The position numbers and the translations under genes are program-made. DNA of 64,000 nucleotides from a bacterium A37T11. GTDB taxonomy: Bacteria > Bacteroidota > Bacteroidia > Sphingobacteriales > Sphingobacteriaceae. Location of the stretch: the NCBI GenBank assembly GCA_900109895.1, contig FOBR01000010.1:62001-126000 (forward strand), in the 5' to 3' direction. Under the pieces are notes generated by a model. The model searched no databases and was not told where the DNA came from. It was given only the letters and a program-made list of their open reading frames with translations. This document shows positions 1 through 9,066 of this stretch, in pieces (the first letter of the stretch is position 1; each line of letters begins with the position of its first letter).

Positions 1-2
1 TT

Positions 3-620
3 TGTGTTGGCGTTGGCTTTTTGCTCACATTGGTTATCTTTTTTGGACCACGTCGTCAAACCTACATATCGCGGGTACAAACCTTTATGGGCAGTGGCGA
101 AAAAGAAATAGATCCTGACAAATCGTTTCAGTCCAATCACGCCAAAATAGCCATTGCAACCGGAGGCCTGTTTGGCAAAGGCCCAGGTAATAGCACACAG
201 CGAAACATGTTGCCCCATCCATACTCAGACTTTATCTTTGCTATTATTATAGAAGAATATGGGGTGGTAGGTGGAGTTACCTTGGTTATAATTTATTTGG
301 TCTTTATGTATCGTTGCATACGCATCGTTACCCAAAGCCCTAAAGCCTTTGGCGCTTTACTAGCTGCAGGTCTTGGCTTCAGTCTTACACTACAAGCATT
401 TGCCAATATGGCCGTTGCCGTGGGCTTAGGGCCAGTAACCGGCATACCCTTACCCTTAGTCAGCATGGGAGGTACTTCCATATTATTTACGAGCATAGCA
501 TTTGGCATTATATTAAGTGTCAGCAGAAATGTAGACGAAGTAAAAAGCTCCACGGCAATGACAAAAGATAAAACAAGCAACGGGAAAGTGATAGTGGGAG
601 AAATCCCCGAGATGATTTGA
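3..620 (+). CDS. ftsW: FtsW, lipid II polymerase of the divisome (5' end cut by window)
   Basis: This is the C-terminal half of FtsW, the SEDS-family septal peptidoglycan polymerase of the inner membrane. The reading frame is open from the window edge, so the start lies outside; the TTG at 21 is not a credible start. Visible family marks are the extracellular GGLFGKGPG stretch, the HPYSDFIF segment, and the last transmembrane helices with GIPLPLVSMGGTS, which is the SEDS signature near the C terminus. The tail after the final helix is short and charged. murG starts 19 bases downstream, as in the conserved division and cell-wall cluster. RodA is a relative, but the neighbours fix it as FtsW. 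Confidence 0.95.
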   Translation, partial: CVGVGFLLTLVIFFGPRRQTYISRVQTFMGSGEKEIDPDKSFQSNHAKIAIATGGLFGKGPGNSTQRNMLPHPYSDFIFAIIIEEYGVVGGVTLVIIYLVFMYRCIRIVTQSPKAFGALLAAGLGFSLTLQAFANMAVAVGLGPVTGIPLPLVSMGGTSILFTSIAFGIILSVSRNVDEVKSSTAMTKDKTSNGKVIVGEIPEMI

Positions 621-639
621 GTATAAAAGTAGTGATAAG

Positions 640-1740
640 ATGGCAAAACGGGTGATCATAAGCGGAGGCGGCACAGGCGGACATATTTTTCCTGCCGTGG
701 CCATTGCCAATGCGCTGCAACGAGTGGCTCCAGACACGGAGATCTTGTTTGTGGGCGCAAATGGCCGCATGGAGATGGACAAAGTTCCCGCTGCCGGATA
801 TAAAATCATAGGCCTGGACATACAAGGCATAAACCGTAATTCATTATGGAAAAACCTGCTGCTACCCTTTAAACTTATGCAAAGTATCTCCCGGGCCCGG
901 CAAATCATCCGTGATTTTAAGCCCGATGTAGCCGTTGGAGTAGGCGGATACGCCTCCGGCCCGCTTTTAATGGCCGCCGGAAACATGGGAATCCCAACCC
1001 TGATACAAGAACAAAATTCTTACGCAGGTATCACAAACAAACGCCTTGGAAAAAAAGCCAAACGTATCTGCGTAGCTTTTGAGGGCATGGAAGCATTTTT
1101 CCCTGCCGAAAAGATCATGTTTACCGGCAATCCTATCAGGCAAGAATCAGTCGATATCCGTGGAAAAGACTTTGAAGCAAAAGAATTATTAAGTCTTTCT
1201 TCGCAAAAGAAGACCCTATTGGTCACTGGAGGAAGTCTTGGGGCCAGAACTTTAAACAAAAGCATACTGGCCGGCATAGAAAGCTTAAGAGAAGCCAATG
1301 TACAGGTCATTTGGCAATGTGGAAGTTACTATTATGATAACCTCAAAAATTATGAAGCATTAGCCGGAGCAGACCACATTAAGCTAACAGCATTTTTGCA
1401 CCGTATGGATCTGGCCTATGCCGCGGCCGATATCATTATTGCCAGGGCAGGGGCCGGAACCATTGCTGAACTCTGTGCCGTTGGCAAACCAGTTATCCTG
1501 GTACCCTCGCCCAATGTAGCAGAAGACCACCAAACCAAAAATGCCCAAGCGCTGGAGGAGAAAGGAGCAGCCATCGTGGTTAAAGATAATGATGCCAGTG
1601 ACCAGTTAGTTACAACAGCCCTTCAACTTCTTCAGCAAAAAGAAAAAATGAAACAACTTTCACAGCATATCCACCAACTGGCCATCCTCAACGCAGATGA
1701 GGTCATTGCCCGTGAAGTTTTAAAATTAGCCGACAAATGA
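640..1740 (+). CDS. murG: MurG, lipid II synthase (GlcNAc transferase)
   Basis: MurG transfers GlcNAc from UDP-GlcNAc to undecaprenyl-pyrophosphoryl-MurNAc-pentapeptide (lipid I) on the inner face of the membrane, giving lipid II. The 366-residue length is normal for this GT28 enzyme. The N-terminal glycine-rich loop GGGTGGHIFPA (about residues 9-19) and the donor-site segment ARAGAGTIAEL followed by PSPNVAEDHQ in the C-terminal domain are both intact. It lies between ftsW and murC; its TGA overlaps the murC ATG as ATGA, so the two are probably translationally coupled. Confidence 0.97.
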   Translation: MAKRVIISGGGTGGHIFPAVAIANALQRVAPDTEILFVGANGRMEMDKVPAAGYKIIGLDIQGINRNSLWKNLLLPFKLMQSISRARQIIRDFKPDVAVGVGGYASGPLLMAAGNMGIPTLIQEQNSYAGITNKRLGKKAKRICVAFEGMEAFFPAEKIMFTGNPIRQESVDIRGKDFEAKELLSLSSQKKTLLVTGGSLGARTLNKSILAGIESLREANVQVIWQCGSYYYDNLKNYEALAGADHIKLTAFLHRMDLAYAAADIIIARAGAGTIAELCAVGKPVILVPSPNVAEDHQTKNAQALEEKGAAIVVKDNDASDQLVTTALQLLQQKEKMKQLSQHIHQLAILNADEVIAREVLKLADK

Positions 1741-3092
1741 AAATTGACCAAATCAAACAGGTATTTCTTTTAGGCATAGGCGGTATCGGGATGAGCGCCC
1801 TGGCAAGGTATTTTGGCCATGCAGGCTGTTTGGTAGCAGGCTATGATAAAACGCGGACTACGCTAACGGATGAACTCGAAAACGAAGGAATTGAGGTATT
1901 TTACACCGATGACGTTACACAAATCCCCAACGTGTTCAAACAAGCTAATGAGCATACCCTGATTATTTATACCCCAGCCGTCCCGAAAGACCTTGCCATA
2001 TTACACTTATTGCAAAAGGCCGGGCATAAACTCTATAAACGATCAGAAGTGCTGGGTATCATTAGCAAAGACCGTTTTACCATCGCCGTTGCAGGCACCC
2101 ATGGCAAAACCACCACTTCAAGCCTCATTGCCCACATACTAACAGACAGCGGATACCAATGTTCAGCTTTTTTAGGAGGAATTACAGTAAACTATAATAC
2201 AAACGTATTATTTTCTACTAACAATACCCTAGTGGTCGAAGCCGATGAGTACGACCGGTCCTTCCTCACGTTGCACCCAAATATAGCCATCGTAACCTCC
2301 ACTGATGCCGATCATCTGGATATCTATGGAGATAAAGAACACATGTTGCAATCCTTTGAACTTTTCCTCCGGCAAGTAGCAAGCAATGGCAAGAAAATTA
2401 TTCGCAAAGGACTGCAGCTTCCATACGACATCCGCTATGCCGCAGGGGAAATTGCCGACGCCTACGCAGTCAACATCCGCGTAGAAGCCGGAAATTTTTA
2501 CTTTGACTATGAACATGGCAGCGAACGCTTAGAACAGATTCATTTAGGCATACCCGGCAAGCATAATGTTGAAAACGCCGTAGCCGCCATCACTGCGGCC
2601 AGACAAATAGGCATCAATGATGCCGCCATAGTAAAAGCCTTGGCCACTTTTAGAGGAGTAAAGCGGCGTTTTGAATACATCATCAAGAATACCCGGCATA
2701 TTTATATAGATGACTATGCCCACCATCCCGAAGAACTCCGGGCCAGCATCGGAGCCGTAAAAAGCCTATATCCGGATAAGCCACTCACAGTGATATTTCA
2801 ACCGCACCTTTATAGCCGCACGCGCGATTTCGCAGCGGGTTTTGCAGAGGTGCTTGCTATGGCCGATAAACTATACCTCATGGATATTTACCCGGCCAGG
2901 GAACTACCCATTAAAGGCATCACTTCATCGTGGTTGTTAGCGCAGGTTCAGCTGGCAGACAAACACCTGCTAACTGCAGACAACATAATTCAACAGGTAG
3001 CTATTGATCAGCCAGAACTATTACTAACCGTCGGCGCAGGCGATATTGACCGCTTAGTCCAACCATTAAAGGAGGTATTAACACATGATTGA
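1737..3092 (+). CDS. murC: MurC, UDP-N-acetylmuramate--L-alanine ligase
   Basis: MurC adds L-alanine to UDP-MurNAc with ATP, the first step of the cytoplasmic stem-peptide pathway. It has the UDP-binding GIGGIGMS (residues 13-20), the Mur-ligase ATP loop GTHGKTTTS (120-128), the acidic EADEYDRSF segment and the C-terminal DDYAHHPEE motif typical of MurC. Length (451) is normal. The start overlaps the end of murG by four bases and the end overlaps ftsQ by eight, so it sits inside one transcript. The AHHP motif favours MurC over the related Mpl ligase, as do the neighbours. Confidence 0.97.
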   Translation: MKIDQIKQVFLLGIGGIGMSALARYFGHAGCLVAGYDKTRTTLTDELENEGIEVFYTDDVTQIPNVFKQANEHTLIIYTPAVPKDLAILHLLQKAGHKLYKRSEVLGIISKDRFTIAVAGTHGKTTTSSLIAHILTDSGYQCSAFLGGITVNYNTNVLFSTNNTLVVEADEYDRSFLTLHPNIAIVTSTDADHLDIYGDKEHMLQSFELFLRQVASNGKKIIRKGLQLPYDIRYAAGEIADAYAVNIRVEAGNFYFDYEHGSERLEQIHLGIPGKHNVENAVAAITAARQIGINDAAIVKALATFRGVKRRFEYIIKNTRHIYIDDYAHHPEELRASIGAVKSLYPDKPLTVIFQPHLYSRTRDFAAGFAEVLAMADKLYLMDIYPARELPIKGITSSWLLAQVQLADKHLLTADNIIQQVAIDQPELLLTVGAGDIDRLVQPLKEVLTHD

Positions 3093-3915
3093 ACGGCTTA
3101 AGCACACCAATTGGCAGGCCGTCGTTAACGGCATAATTTGGATCATTAGTTTGGCGGGCCTTGTTACCCTGATGAGTTTCATCGGTATAAAAAGTAAGCA
3201 ATCGGTGTGTACCAATGTGCGCGTAATCATTCCCGGCGAACAATCCTTTGTTGAACGCGCAGACATAGACCAGCTACTCAAAAAACAACACGGGGCGTTG
3301 GTAGGAAGAAGCCTGCAGAATATCCCAGTCCATACCATTGAAAGCGAATTAAAAAGCAATCCATTTGTCGAAAAGGTATTGGTCTATATGGATATGGATG
3401 GCGTCATCAACATCCAGATCAGTCAGCGTGAAGCCCGTATAAGGATCATAAATCAAGCCGGAGCAGATTTTTATGTGGATCAACATGGATTAAAAATGCC
3501 GACCAGCCTAAAATATGCCCCAAAAGTCATCACAGCTAACGGATATATTACTGAACCCTATAATAATCGGTTAGATACCATAAAAACCACATCGGTCAAA
3601 GACCTCTATCTGGCGGCAACCTTTATCCAAAAGGATAGCCTTTGGAATGAGCAGGTGGAGCAATTATATGTCGATGAAAATCAGGATATCGAGCTTATAT
3701 CACGTGTTGGTAACCAGAAAATCATTTTAGGAACTGCTGACAGCCTGGATGTCAAATTCGAAAAACTTATGCTTTTTTATAAGCAAATCATACCCCGTAC
3801 TGGCTGGGATGCCTATAAAACGGTCAATTTAAAATTTGCCAACCAGATCGTTTGCGAAAAAGCAAACACAAACAACATTGAAAATCGTAGTAATAATAGT
3901 ATAATAAGTCAATAA
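3085..3915 (+). CDS. ftsQ: FtsQ/DivIB-type cell division protein
   Basis: This is a bitopic inner-membrane division protein that in other bacteria links FtsA/FtsZ to FtsB, FtsL and the septal synthase. There is one transmembrane segment at about residues 10-32, followed by a POTRA-like periplasmic region (roughly 45-115, with the SELKSNPFVEKVLVY stretch) and a longer beta domain. The sequence is poorly conserved as usual for FtsQ; the assignment rests on topology and on its place between murC (8-base overlap) and ftsA (2-base gap). The hydrophilic asparagine-rich C terminus is not conserved. Confidence 0.9.
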   Translation: MIERLKHTNWQAVVNGIIWIISLAGLVTLMSFIGIKSKQSVCTNVRVIIPGEQSFVERADIDQLLKKQHGALVGRSLQNIPVHTIESELKSNPFVEKVLVYMDMDGVINIQISQREARIRIINQAGADFYVDQHGLKMPTSLKYAPKVITANGYITEPYNNRLDTIKTTSVKDLYLAATFIQKDSLWNEQVEQLYVDENQDIELISRVGNQKIILGTADSLDVKFEKLMLFYKQIIPRTGWDAYKTVNLKFANQIVCEKANTNNIENRSNNSIISQ

Positions 3916-3917
3916 TC

Positions 3918-5261
3918 ATGGAAAAGAGAACCGCTGTAAGTCAGGATGCGCCTATCGTTGTAGGGCTTGACATTGGCACAACAAAAATCTGTGTTACCGT
4001 TGGCCGCAGGAGCGGCAAAAATAAAATTGAGGTATTAGGCGTGGGCAAAGCAGAGTCGTCGGGCGTGAGCCGCGGCGTTGTTGCCAACATCCAGAAAACC
4101 GTTACCAGTATTGTCCAAGCCGTCGAAGAAGCGGCAAGTCAATCAAATGTCGACATTAAAGTCGTTAATGTAGGCATCGCAGGCCAGCACATTAAAAGCT
4201 TGCAGCACCGGGGTATTTTAACCCGTAAAGATGACAGCGAAATCGGGCGGAAAGATATTGAAAAACTGATCGAGGACATGTATAAGCTGGTACTTCCTCC
4301 AGGAGAAGAAATCATTCATGTACTACCGCAGGAATTTACCATTGACAATGAGCCAGGCATCAAAGACCCCATCGGAATGGCAGGCAGGCGTATGGAAGCA
4401 AATTTTCATATCATTTCAGGGCATGTCAGCGCCGTTAAGAACATCAAGAAATGCGTGGAACACGCCAGGCTTGAAGCCCAGGAATTAATCCTTGAACCTT
4501 TGGCATCATCCGAAGCCGTGCTTGACGAAGCCGAAAAAGATGCAGGCGTCGTGCTGGTCGATATCGGTGGTGGTACCACAGATGTAGCCATCTTTCATGA
4601 AGGCATCATCCGTCACACCGCAGTAATTCCACTTGGCGGCAATATTGTCACGGAAGATATCAAGCAAGGCTGTGCAGTATTGCGCAACCAAGCAGAATTG
4701 TTAAAGGTACGTTTCGGTTCGGCACTGGCCGACGAAAACAAAGACAACGAGATCATTTGCGTACCTGGCCTTCGCGGCCGTGACCATAAAGAAATTTCAG
4801 TAAAAAATCTGGCCTATATTATACAGGCCCGTATGGAAGAGATCATTGAACACGTATATTATGAGATCAAATCATCCGGATATGAACGCAAGCTTATCGG
4901 AGGTATTGTCATTACCGGAGGCGGTGCACAGCTAAAACATTTGGTGCAATTGGTAGAATATGTTACGGGCCTGGATTGCCGCGTCGGATTTCCGAACGAA
5001 CACCTGGCCAAGAATGACCTGTTGCCCAAAAATATTTATGACGAGTTGAAGAGCCCCTTATATGCCACAGGTATTGGCCTGCTAATAAAAGGAATAGAAT
5101 CTGTAGAATATGAACAGCTTGTCAATGAGTTGCCTGACAAACAACAAGTAAAAGACATTGCAGAAAGCCGTTACAAAGCAAACAGTCTATTAAATTGGTT
5201 CAAAAGCATCATCAAAGACGGTAATGAGTTTGAAAATGACGACTATCTGAAATTTAAATAG
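3918..5261 (+). CDS. ftsA: FtsA, actin-like membrane tether of the Z ring
   Basis: FtsA is an actin-fold ATPase that anchors FtsZ to the membrane and recruits the divisome. The phosphate 1 loop GLDIGTTK (residues 16-23) and phosphate 2 loop VDIGGGTTD (214-222) are intact, and the GGIVITGGGAQL adenosine-site stretch follows in the last third. A hydrophobic/basic helix with SLLNWFKSIIK near residues 425-435 is the expected membrane-targeting sequence. Length 447 is slightly long for the family because of an acidic tail. ftsQ ends two bases upstream. A 139-bp gap with DnaA-like sites separates it from ftsZ. Confidence 0.97.
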   Translation: MEKRTAVSQDAPIVVGLDIGTTKICVTVGRRSGKNKIEVLGVGKAESSGVSRGVVANIQKTVTSIVQAVEEAASQSNVDIKVVNVGIAGQHIKSLQHRGILTRKDDSEIGRKDIEKLIEDMYKLVLPPGEEIIHVLPQEFTIDNEPGIKDPIGMAGRRMEANFHIISGHVSAVKNIKKCVEHARLEAQELILEPLASSEAVLDEAEKDAGVVLVDIGGGTTDVAIFHEGIIRHTAVIPLGGNIVTEDIKQGCAVLRNQAELLKVRFGSALADENKDNEIICVPGLRGRDHKEISVKNLAYIIQARMEEIIEHVYYEIKSSGYERKLIGGIVITGGGAQLKHLVQLVEYVTGLDCRVGFPNEHLAKNDLLPKNIYDELKSPLYATGIGLLIKGIESVEYEQLVNELPDKQQVKDIAESRYKANSLLNWFKSIIKDGNEFENDDYLKFK

Positions 5262-5322
5262 TTTTCAACAAGTAGGCTTTTTTCAACATTATGAACACAT
5301 GTGGATAACTATTGTTGAAAAA
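5262..5322. promoter_or_regulatory. Cluster of DnaA-box-like sites upstream of ftsZ
   Basis: The ftsA-ftsZ gap holds a perfect DnaA box (TTATCCACA read on the minus strand) at 5300-5308. Around it are two direct copies of TTTTCAACA (5262-5270 and 5280-5288) and one inverted copy (5313-5321); each is one base away from the relaxed box TTWTNCACA. The last two copies form an inverted repeat whose centre is the perfect box. Seen: the sites and their symmetry. Inferred: DnaA-dependent control of ftsZ. Confidence 0.5.
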
Positions 5323-5400
5323 GTACTATTATTACACTACGAAAATTGATTAGGAAAACAATTTGTATCACGCTCTCTTTGAGATAAATACAGTAATAAT

Positions 5401-7011
5401 ATGTCGTTTAAATTTGAAATGTTAAAGGAACAATCTTCAATTATTAAGGTAATTGGAGTCGGTGGAGGCGGAGGAAATGCTGTCAATCATATGTACAAAC
5501 AAGGAATCAGCGGAGTTGATTTCATTATTTGTAATACAGATGCACAAGCACTTGAACTAAGCCCCATTCCAAATAAGGTACAATTAGGAGCCAGTCTCAC
5601 AGAAGGTATGGGAGCAGGTTCAGATCCAGACGTGGGCGAAAACTCGGCCATCGAAAGTATCGAAGACATCAAACGAATGATCGGGACCAACACCAAGATG
5701 CTGTTTATTACAGCGGGTATGGGCGGCGGTACCGGTACCGGAGCCAGCCCTGTGTTAGCCAAGGCAGCCAAAGAATTAGGGATTCTTACGGTAGCCATCG
5801 TAACCACCCCCTTTGGTTTTGAAGGTAAAAGAAGACGAATCCAAGCAGAAGAAGGCTTAAGCGAACTGCGCAAATACGTAGATTCGTATCTGGTAATCTC
5901 CAATGACCGGCTGCGCGAAATCTTCGGAAACCTCACCATGAGCGCGGCATTTGCGAAGGCAGACGATATTTTGACCACCGCCGCAAAAGGCATTGCAGAG
6001 ATCATTACCATTCCGGGCTATGTCAATGTAGATTTTAAAGACGTCCGCACCGTCATGAACGACAGTGGTGTCGCCATCATGGGCAATGATAAGGCCGATG
6101 GTGAAGACCGCGCATTAAAGGCAGTCGAAGGAGCCCTTGCGTCGCCATTGTTAAAAGACAATGAAATCGAAGGAGCCCGGTATATCCTCCTGAACATCAC
6201 GTCAGGATTAAAAGAAGTTACCATGGACGAGGTAGCGGTCATTACCGATTACATACAAGAAAAAGCCGGCTTATCTGCTGATCTAATCTGGGGAAATTGT
6301 GTAGACGAAACGCTCGAAGACAAACTTTCAGTAACTATAATTGCAACCGGATTTCAAACGATCGAAGAACGCCGCAAAGAGCGCGAAAATGAGCGGATTG
6401 AAATACCCTTGGTACCCGAAAATACACCATTGGTAAAGCCGGTTAACCAGTTCACCGCAGCGCCAGTGACTCAAAAGAACACCTTTCAGGCAGTACAGGA
6501 ACAAGCCAAAGTTTCATCTCCGAATGTACAGCCAGATTTGTTTGGGTCTTATGCAACAGACCAGGTTATTCGTCACACCCTTTCCGAAGAAGAGCCCGCA
6601 GCACCAGAGCCAGAAGCTACGGATTACCAGCTAAAAGTTGCTGAGTCTGAATTCAGTTTTGGTGTCCCTGAAAACATTATTGAGGAAACACAACCCGTCA
6701 CCTTTCAGGAAGAAAATATCCAAGCCCTGGAAGTCAATCCAGACCTGGGTAAAAACGATGAAGTGGTAGAAGACCAGCTTCAAAAAACAAAAGAGCGTAT
6801 CCTGCGTCTCAAAGAACTTAGCATTAAGTTACGGTCGGCAAATGGTCTTCAGGAGCTGGAAACTGAACCAGCATATCGCCGTAAACAAATGTCGTTAGAT
6901 CAAGTACCTCACTCTTCCGAGTCGCAGGTTTCCCGTTTTACCCTTTCAGCTGAAGATGGTATTACGGAAATCAGGCCCAATAATTCCTTCTTGCACGACA
7001 ACGTAGATTAA
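5401..7011 (+). CDS. ftsZ: FtsZ, tubulin-like division GTPase
   Basis: FtsZ polymerises at mid-cell and organises septum synthesis. The N-terminal GVGGGGGNAVNHM loop (about 19-31) and the tubulin signature GGGTGTGAS (108-116) are intact, as are the T7-loop region and C-terminal GTPase subdomain up to about residue 325. A long, acidic, low-complexity linker of about 170 residues follows, ending in a short conserved-looking tail (SFLHDNVD) that should bind FtsA. At 536 residues it is longer than the E. coli protein, which is common in this phylum. It ends the division operon and is followed by a strong terminator. Confidence 0.97.
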   Translation: MSFKFEMLKEQSSIIKVIGVGGGGGNAVNHMYKQGISGVDFIICNTDAQALELSPIPNKVQLGASLTEGMGAGSDPDVGENSAIESIEDIKRMIGTNTKMLFITAGMGGGTGTGASPVLAKAAKELGILTVAIVTTPFGFEGKRRRIQAEEGLSELRKYVDSYLVISNDRLREIFGNLTMSAAFAKADDILTTAAKGIAEIITIPGYVNVDFKDVRTVMNDSGVAIMGNDKADGEDRALKAVEGALASPLLKDNEIEGARYILLNITSGLKEVTMDEVAVITDYIQEKAGLSADLIWGNCVDETLEDKLSVTIIATGFQTIEERRKERENERIEIPLVPENTPLVKPVNQFTAAPVTQKNTFQAVQEQAKVSSPNVQPDLFGSYATDQVIRHTLSEEEPAAPEPEATDYQLKVAESEFSFGVPENIIEETQPVTFQEENIQALEVNPDLGKNDEVVEDQLQKTKERILRLKELSIKLRSANGLQELETEPAYRRKQMSLDQVPHSSESQVSRFTLSAEDGITEIRPNNSFLHDNVD

Positions 7012-7034
7012 CAAGAGCCATATTTGTTCTCTAT

Positions 7035-7077
7035 AACGCTGTTTTACCTAAATCAATGGGTAAAACAGCGTTTTTTG
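7035..7077 (+). terminator. Intrinsic terminator after ftsZ
   Basis: A perfect 14-bp stem (7035-7048 with 7059-7072) and a 10-base loop are followed by a T run. It closes the ftsW-ftsZ transcript. Confidence 0.9.
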
Positions 7078-7372
7078 TTATAAAAGCCTTTTTAAAATAA
7101 AATATTTTAACAAAAACTCAAACTTTTTATAGGAAGGAATTTTACTTTTTTTAAAACAAAATCTAGTTTGCATATTCTCAGTAATTTTCTGAAAATAAAT
7201 GTGTTGTAAATATAAGGTTATTTTAGATGTGCTAAAAACAAGTAGATTGTGGAAAAAAATTAGCATTTCAAGGCCTTTTTGAATAACTAATAATTTTTTT
7301 TTACAAAAAAAGATTCTACTTTTAGCCCACATATACATTATTAACTTATTAAAAAACTAAAAAGTATTAACT
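7078..7372. other. AT-rich gap before the histone-like gene
   Basis: About 295 bases of very AT-rich DNA with many A and T runs and no credible reading frame. It must carry the promoter of the histone-like gene, but I could only find a weak TACTTTTA box at 7317-7324 with no matching upstream TTG at normal distance. The A/T tracts suggest bent DNA. Confidence 0.5.
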
Positions 7373-7558
7373 ATGGCAAGTATTGGAAAGTTCAATGAGT
7401 TGAAAAGCTTAATCGAAGGCTTAGACGGCGACGCAGACAAATTCTTTAACAAAGGCAATAGTGCCGCTGGTACAAGGGTAAGAAAAGGTCTGCAGGATGT
7501 AAAAAATTTGGCGCAAGAAATCCGCTTGGAAATTCAGGAAGCAAAGAATAGCAAGTAA
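7373..7558 (+). CDS. Histone H1-like DNA-associated protein (Hc1-like)
   Basis: A 61-residue protein of the small histone H1-like group found widely in Bacteroidota. It begins with a mixed-charge helical region (GKFNELKSLIEGLDGD) and has a middle stretch FNKGNSAAGTRVRKGLQ, which resembles the N-terminal helical part of chlamydial Hc1; the lysine/alanine-rich tail seen in larger relatives is missing. Proteins of this group are thought to bind DNA or the nucleoid, but their role is poorly known. It is a single-gene unit, set off by a long AT-rich leader and a terminator that also serves the convergent lpdA transcript. Confidence 0.8.
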   Translation: MASIGKFNELKSLIEGLDGDADKFFNKGNSAAGTRVRKGLQDVKNLAQEIRLEIQEAKNSK

Positions 7559-7600
7559 GCTTTAGGCAAAAGGCCAAATGCCTGGTTTGCCATAATTAAA

Positions 7601-7635
7601 AAAAAGCCCCAACCAAACGGTTAGGGCTTTTTGCT
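7601..7635. terminator. Bidirectional terminator between histone-like gene and lpdA
   Basis: A-run, 14-bp stem with one mismatch (arms 7601-7614 and 7619-7632) and a T run. The odd base pair is C-A on the plus RNA but a G-U wobble on the minus RNA, so it works slightly better for the leftward lpdA transcript. Confidence 0.85.
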
Positions 7636-7649
7636 TTGCAGCTAAAAAG

Positions 7650-9056
7650 CTACATATGTATAGCACGGTTAGCAGTAGCTGCCATGGCAGCTTCTTTTAG
7701 CGCTTCCGTAAAAGTTGGATGGGCATGGCAAGTACGGGCAATATCTTCAGCCGACGCGCGGTATTCCATCGCGATGACAGCTTCGGCTATCATGTCAGCC
7801 GCACGCGGCCCAATCATGTGCACGCCCAATACTTCATCCGTATCAGCATCCGCCAAAACTTTAATAAAACCATCCGTGTCACCGCTGGCTTTAGCCCGGC
7901 CACTGGCCTTAAAAGGAAAAGAACCCGTTTTATATTTTTTTCCAGACTCCTTTAATTGTTCCTCCGTCTGGCCCACACTAGCCACCTCAGGCCAGGTATA
8001 AACCACACCAGGAATCAAATTATAGTTTATATGTGGTTTTTGGCCGGCTATCTGTTCAGCCACCAACACCCCTTCATCCTCTGCTTTGTGGGCCAGCATC
8101 GCACCCTTAATCACATCGCCAATAGCATATACACCAGCCACAGAAGTTTCAAGTCGCTCGTTCACCGGAATCTTCCGGCCGCGTTCCTCCAAAGATATCC
8201 CAATTTTATCCAGTCCCAGGTTATCCGTATAGGCTACCCGTCCTACAGAAACAATGGAATAGTCCCCTTCAAGAATCACCTTTTCACCCTTCGGGCTATC
8301 AGCATACACAACAACCTTTTTGCCTTTTGTCTCAGCACCCGTTACCTTGTGGCTTAAGTAAAACTCAAAACCCAACGTCTTTTTAAGTACCCGCTGTAAC
8401 TCTTTACCTAAGCCGGCATCCATCGTTGGGATGATGGAGGAAGCAAATTCAACCACAGAAACCTTTGAACCCAGGCGGGCATACACCGATCCAAGTTCCA
8501 GCCCAATCACGCCCCCGCCTATTACAATCAGGTGTTTGGGCACCTCTTTTAAATTAAGCGCCTCGGTTGAAGTAATGATCCGTTTTTTGTCAATAGGAAG
8601 AAAAGGCAGGTGCACCGGCTTAGAACCCGTGGCAATGATTACATTTTTACCCGAAATGGTTTCTTCCTTGCCATCTGCTTTGGATACCTTAACGGTATTC
8701 TTATCAATAAAAGAGCCTACACCAATAAAAGAGGTTATCTTATTCTTTTTAAAGAGAAACTCAATGCCTGACGTATTTTGTTTAACCACATCGTCCTTCC
8801 GGGCAATCATTTGTTTCATATCAACCTTCAGGTCCTTAAGTCCAATTCCATGAACGGCAAAGTTATGCGCCGCATTGTGATAATGTTCAGAAGAATCAAG
8901 AAGGGCTTTTGAAGGAATACAACCTACATTGAGGCAAGTACCACCAAAAGTGTTGTATTTTTCAATGATAGCTGTATTTAAACCTAATTGGGCGCAGCGG
9001 ATGGCGGCAACATAACCACCAGGTCCGCTTCCGATAATTATAACATCGTATTGCAT
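7650..9056 (-). CDS. lpdA: Dihydrolipoyl dehydrogenase (E3)
   Basis: This FAD enzyme reoxidises dihydrolipoamide of the 2-oxoacid dehydrogenase complexes with NAD. I chose the ATG at 9056 (MQYDVIIIGSGPGG), which puts the FAD-binding glycine motif at the N terminus; the upstream ATG at 9080 would overlap the preceding gene and add eight unconserved residues. The redox-active pair is C41 and C46 in GGTCLNVGCIPSK, the NAD-binding motif is IGGGVIGLELGS, and the C-terminal HAHPT carries the catalytic histidine. Length is 468. It lies 10 bases after the azurin gene and is probably co-transcribed with it. sucA and sucB, likely partners, are 6 kb away. Confidence 0.95.
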   Translation of the reverse strand: MQYDVIIIGSGPGGYVAAIRCAQLGLNTAIIEKYNTFGGTCLNVGCIPSKALLDSSEHYHNAAHNFAVHGIGLKDLKVDMKQMIARKDDVVKQNTSGIEFLFKKNKITSFIGVGSFIDKNTVKVSKADGKEETISGKNVIIATGSKPVHLPFLPIDKKRIITSTEALNLKEVPKHLIVIGGGVIGLELGSVYARLGSKVSVVEFASSIIPTMDAGLGKELQRVLKKTLGFEFYLSHKVTGAETKGKKVVVYADSPKGEKVILEGDYSIVSVGRVAYTDNLGLDKIGISLEERGRKIPVNERLETSVAGVYAIGDVIKGAMLAHKAEDEGVLVAEQIAGQKPHINYNLIPGVVYTWPEVASVGQTEEQLKESGKKYKTGSFPFKASGRAKASGDTDGFIKVLADADTDEVLGVHMIGPRAADMIAEAVIAMEYRASAEDIARTCHAHPTFTEALKEAAMAATANRAIHM

Positions 9057-9066
9057 AGAGCAGCTA

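Noticed and set aside
513-986. 157-codon leftward frame opposite murG
   Set aside because: Antisense to a complete, motif-bearing murG; Ser/Pro-rich shadow translation without family features.
5262-5400. Replication origin between ftsA and ftsZ
   Set aside because: Only one perfect DnaA box, no AT-rich unwinding region with several boxes, and no dnaA, dnaN or gidA neighbours; regulation of ftsZ is the better reading.
5487-6011. 174-codon leftward frame opposite ftsZ
   Set aside because: Mirror frame of the conserved GTPase domain; no start context.
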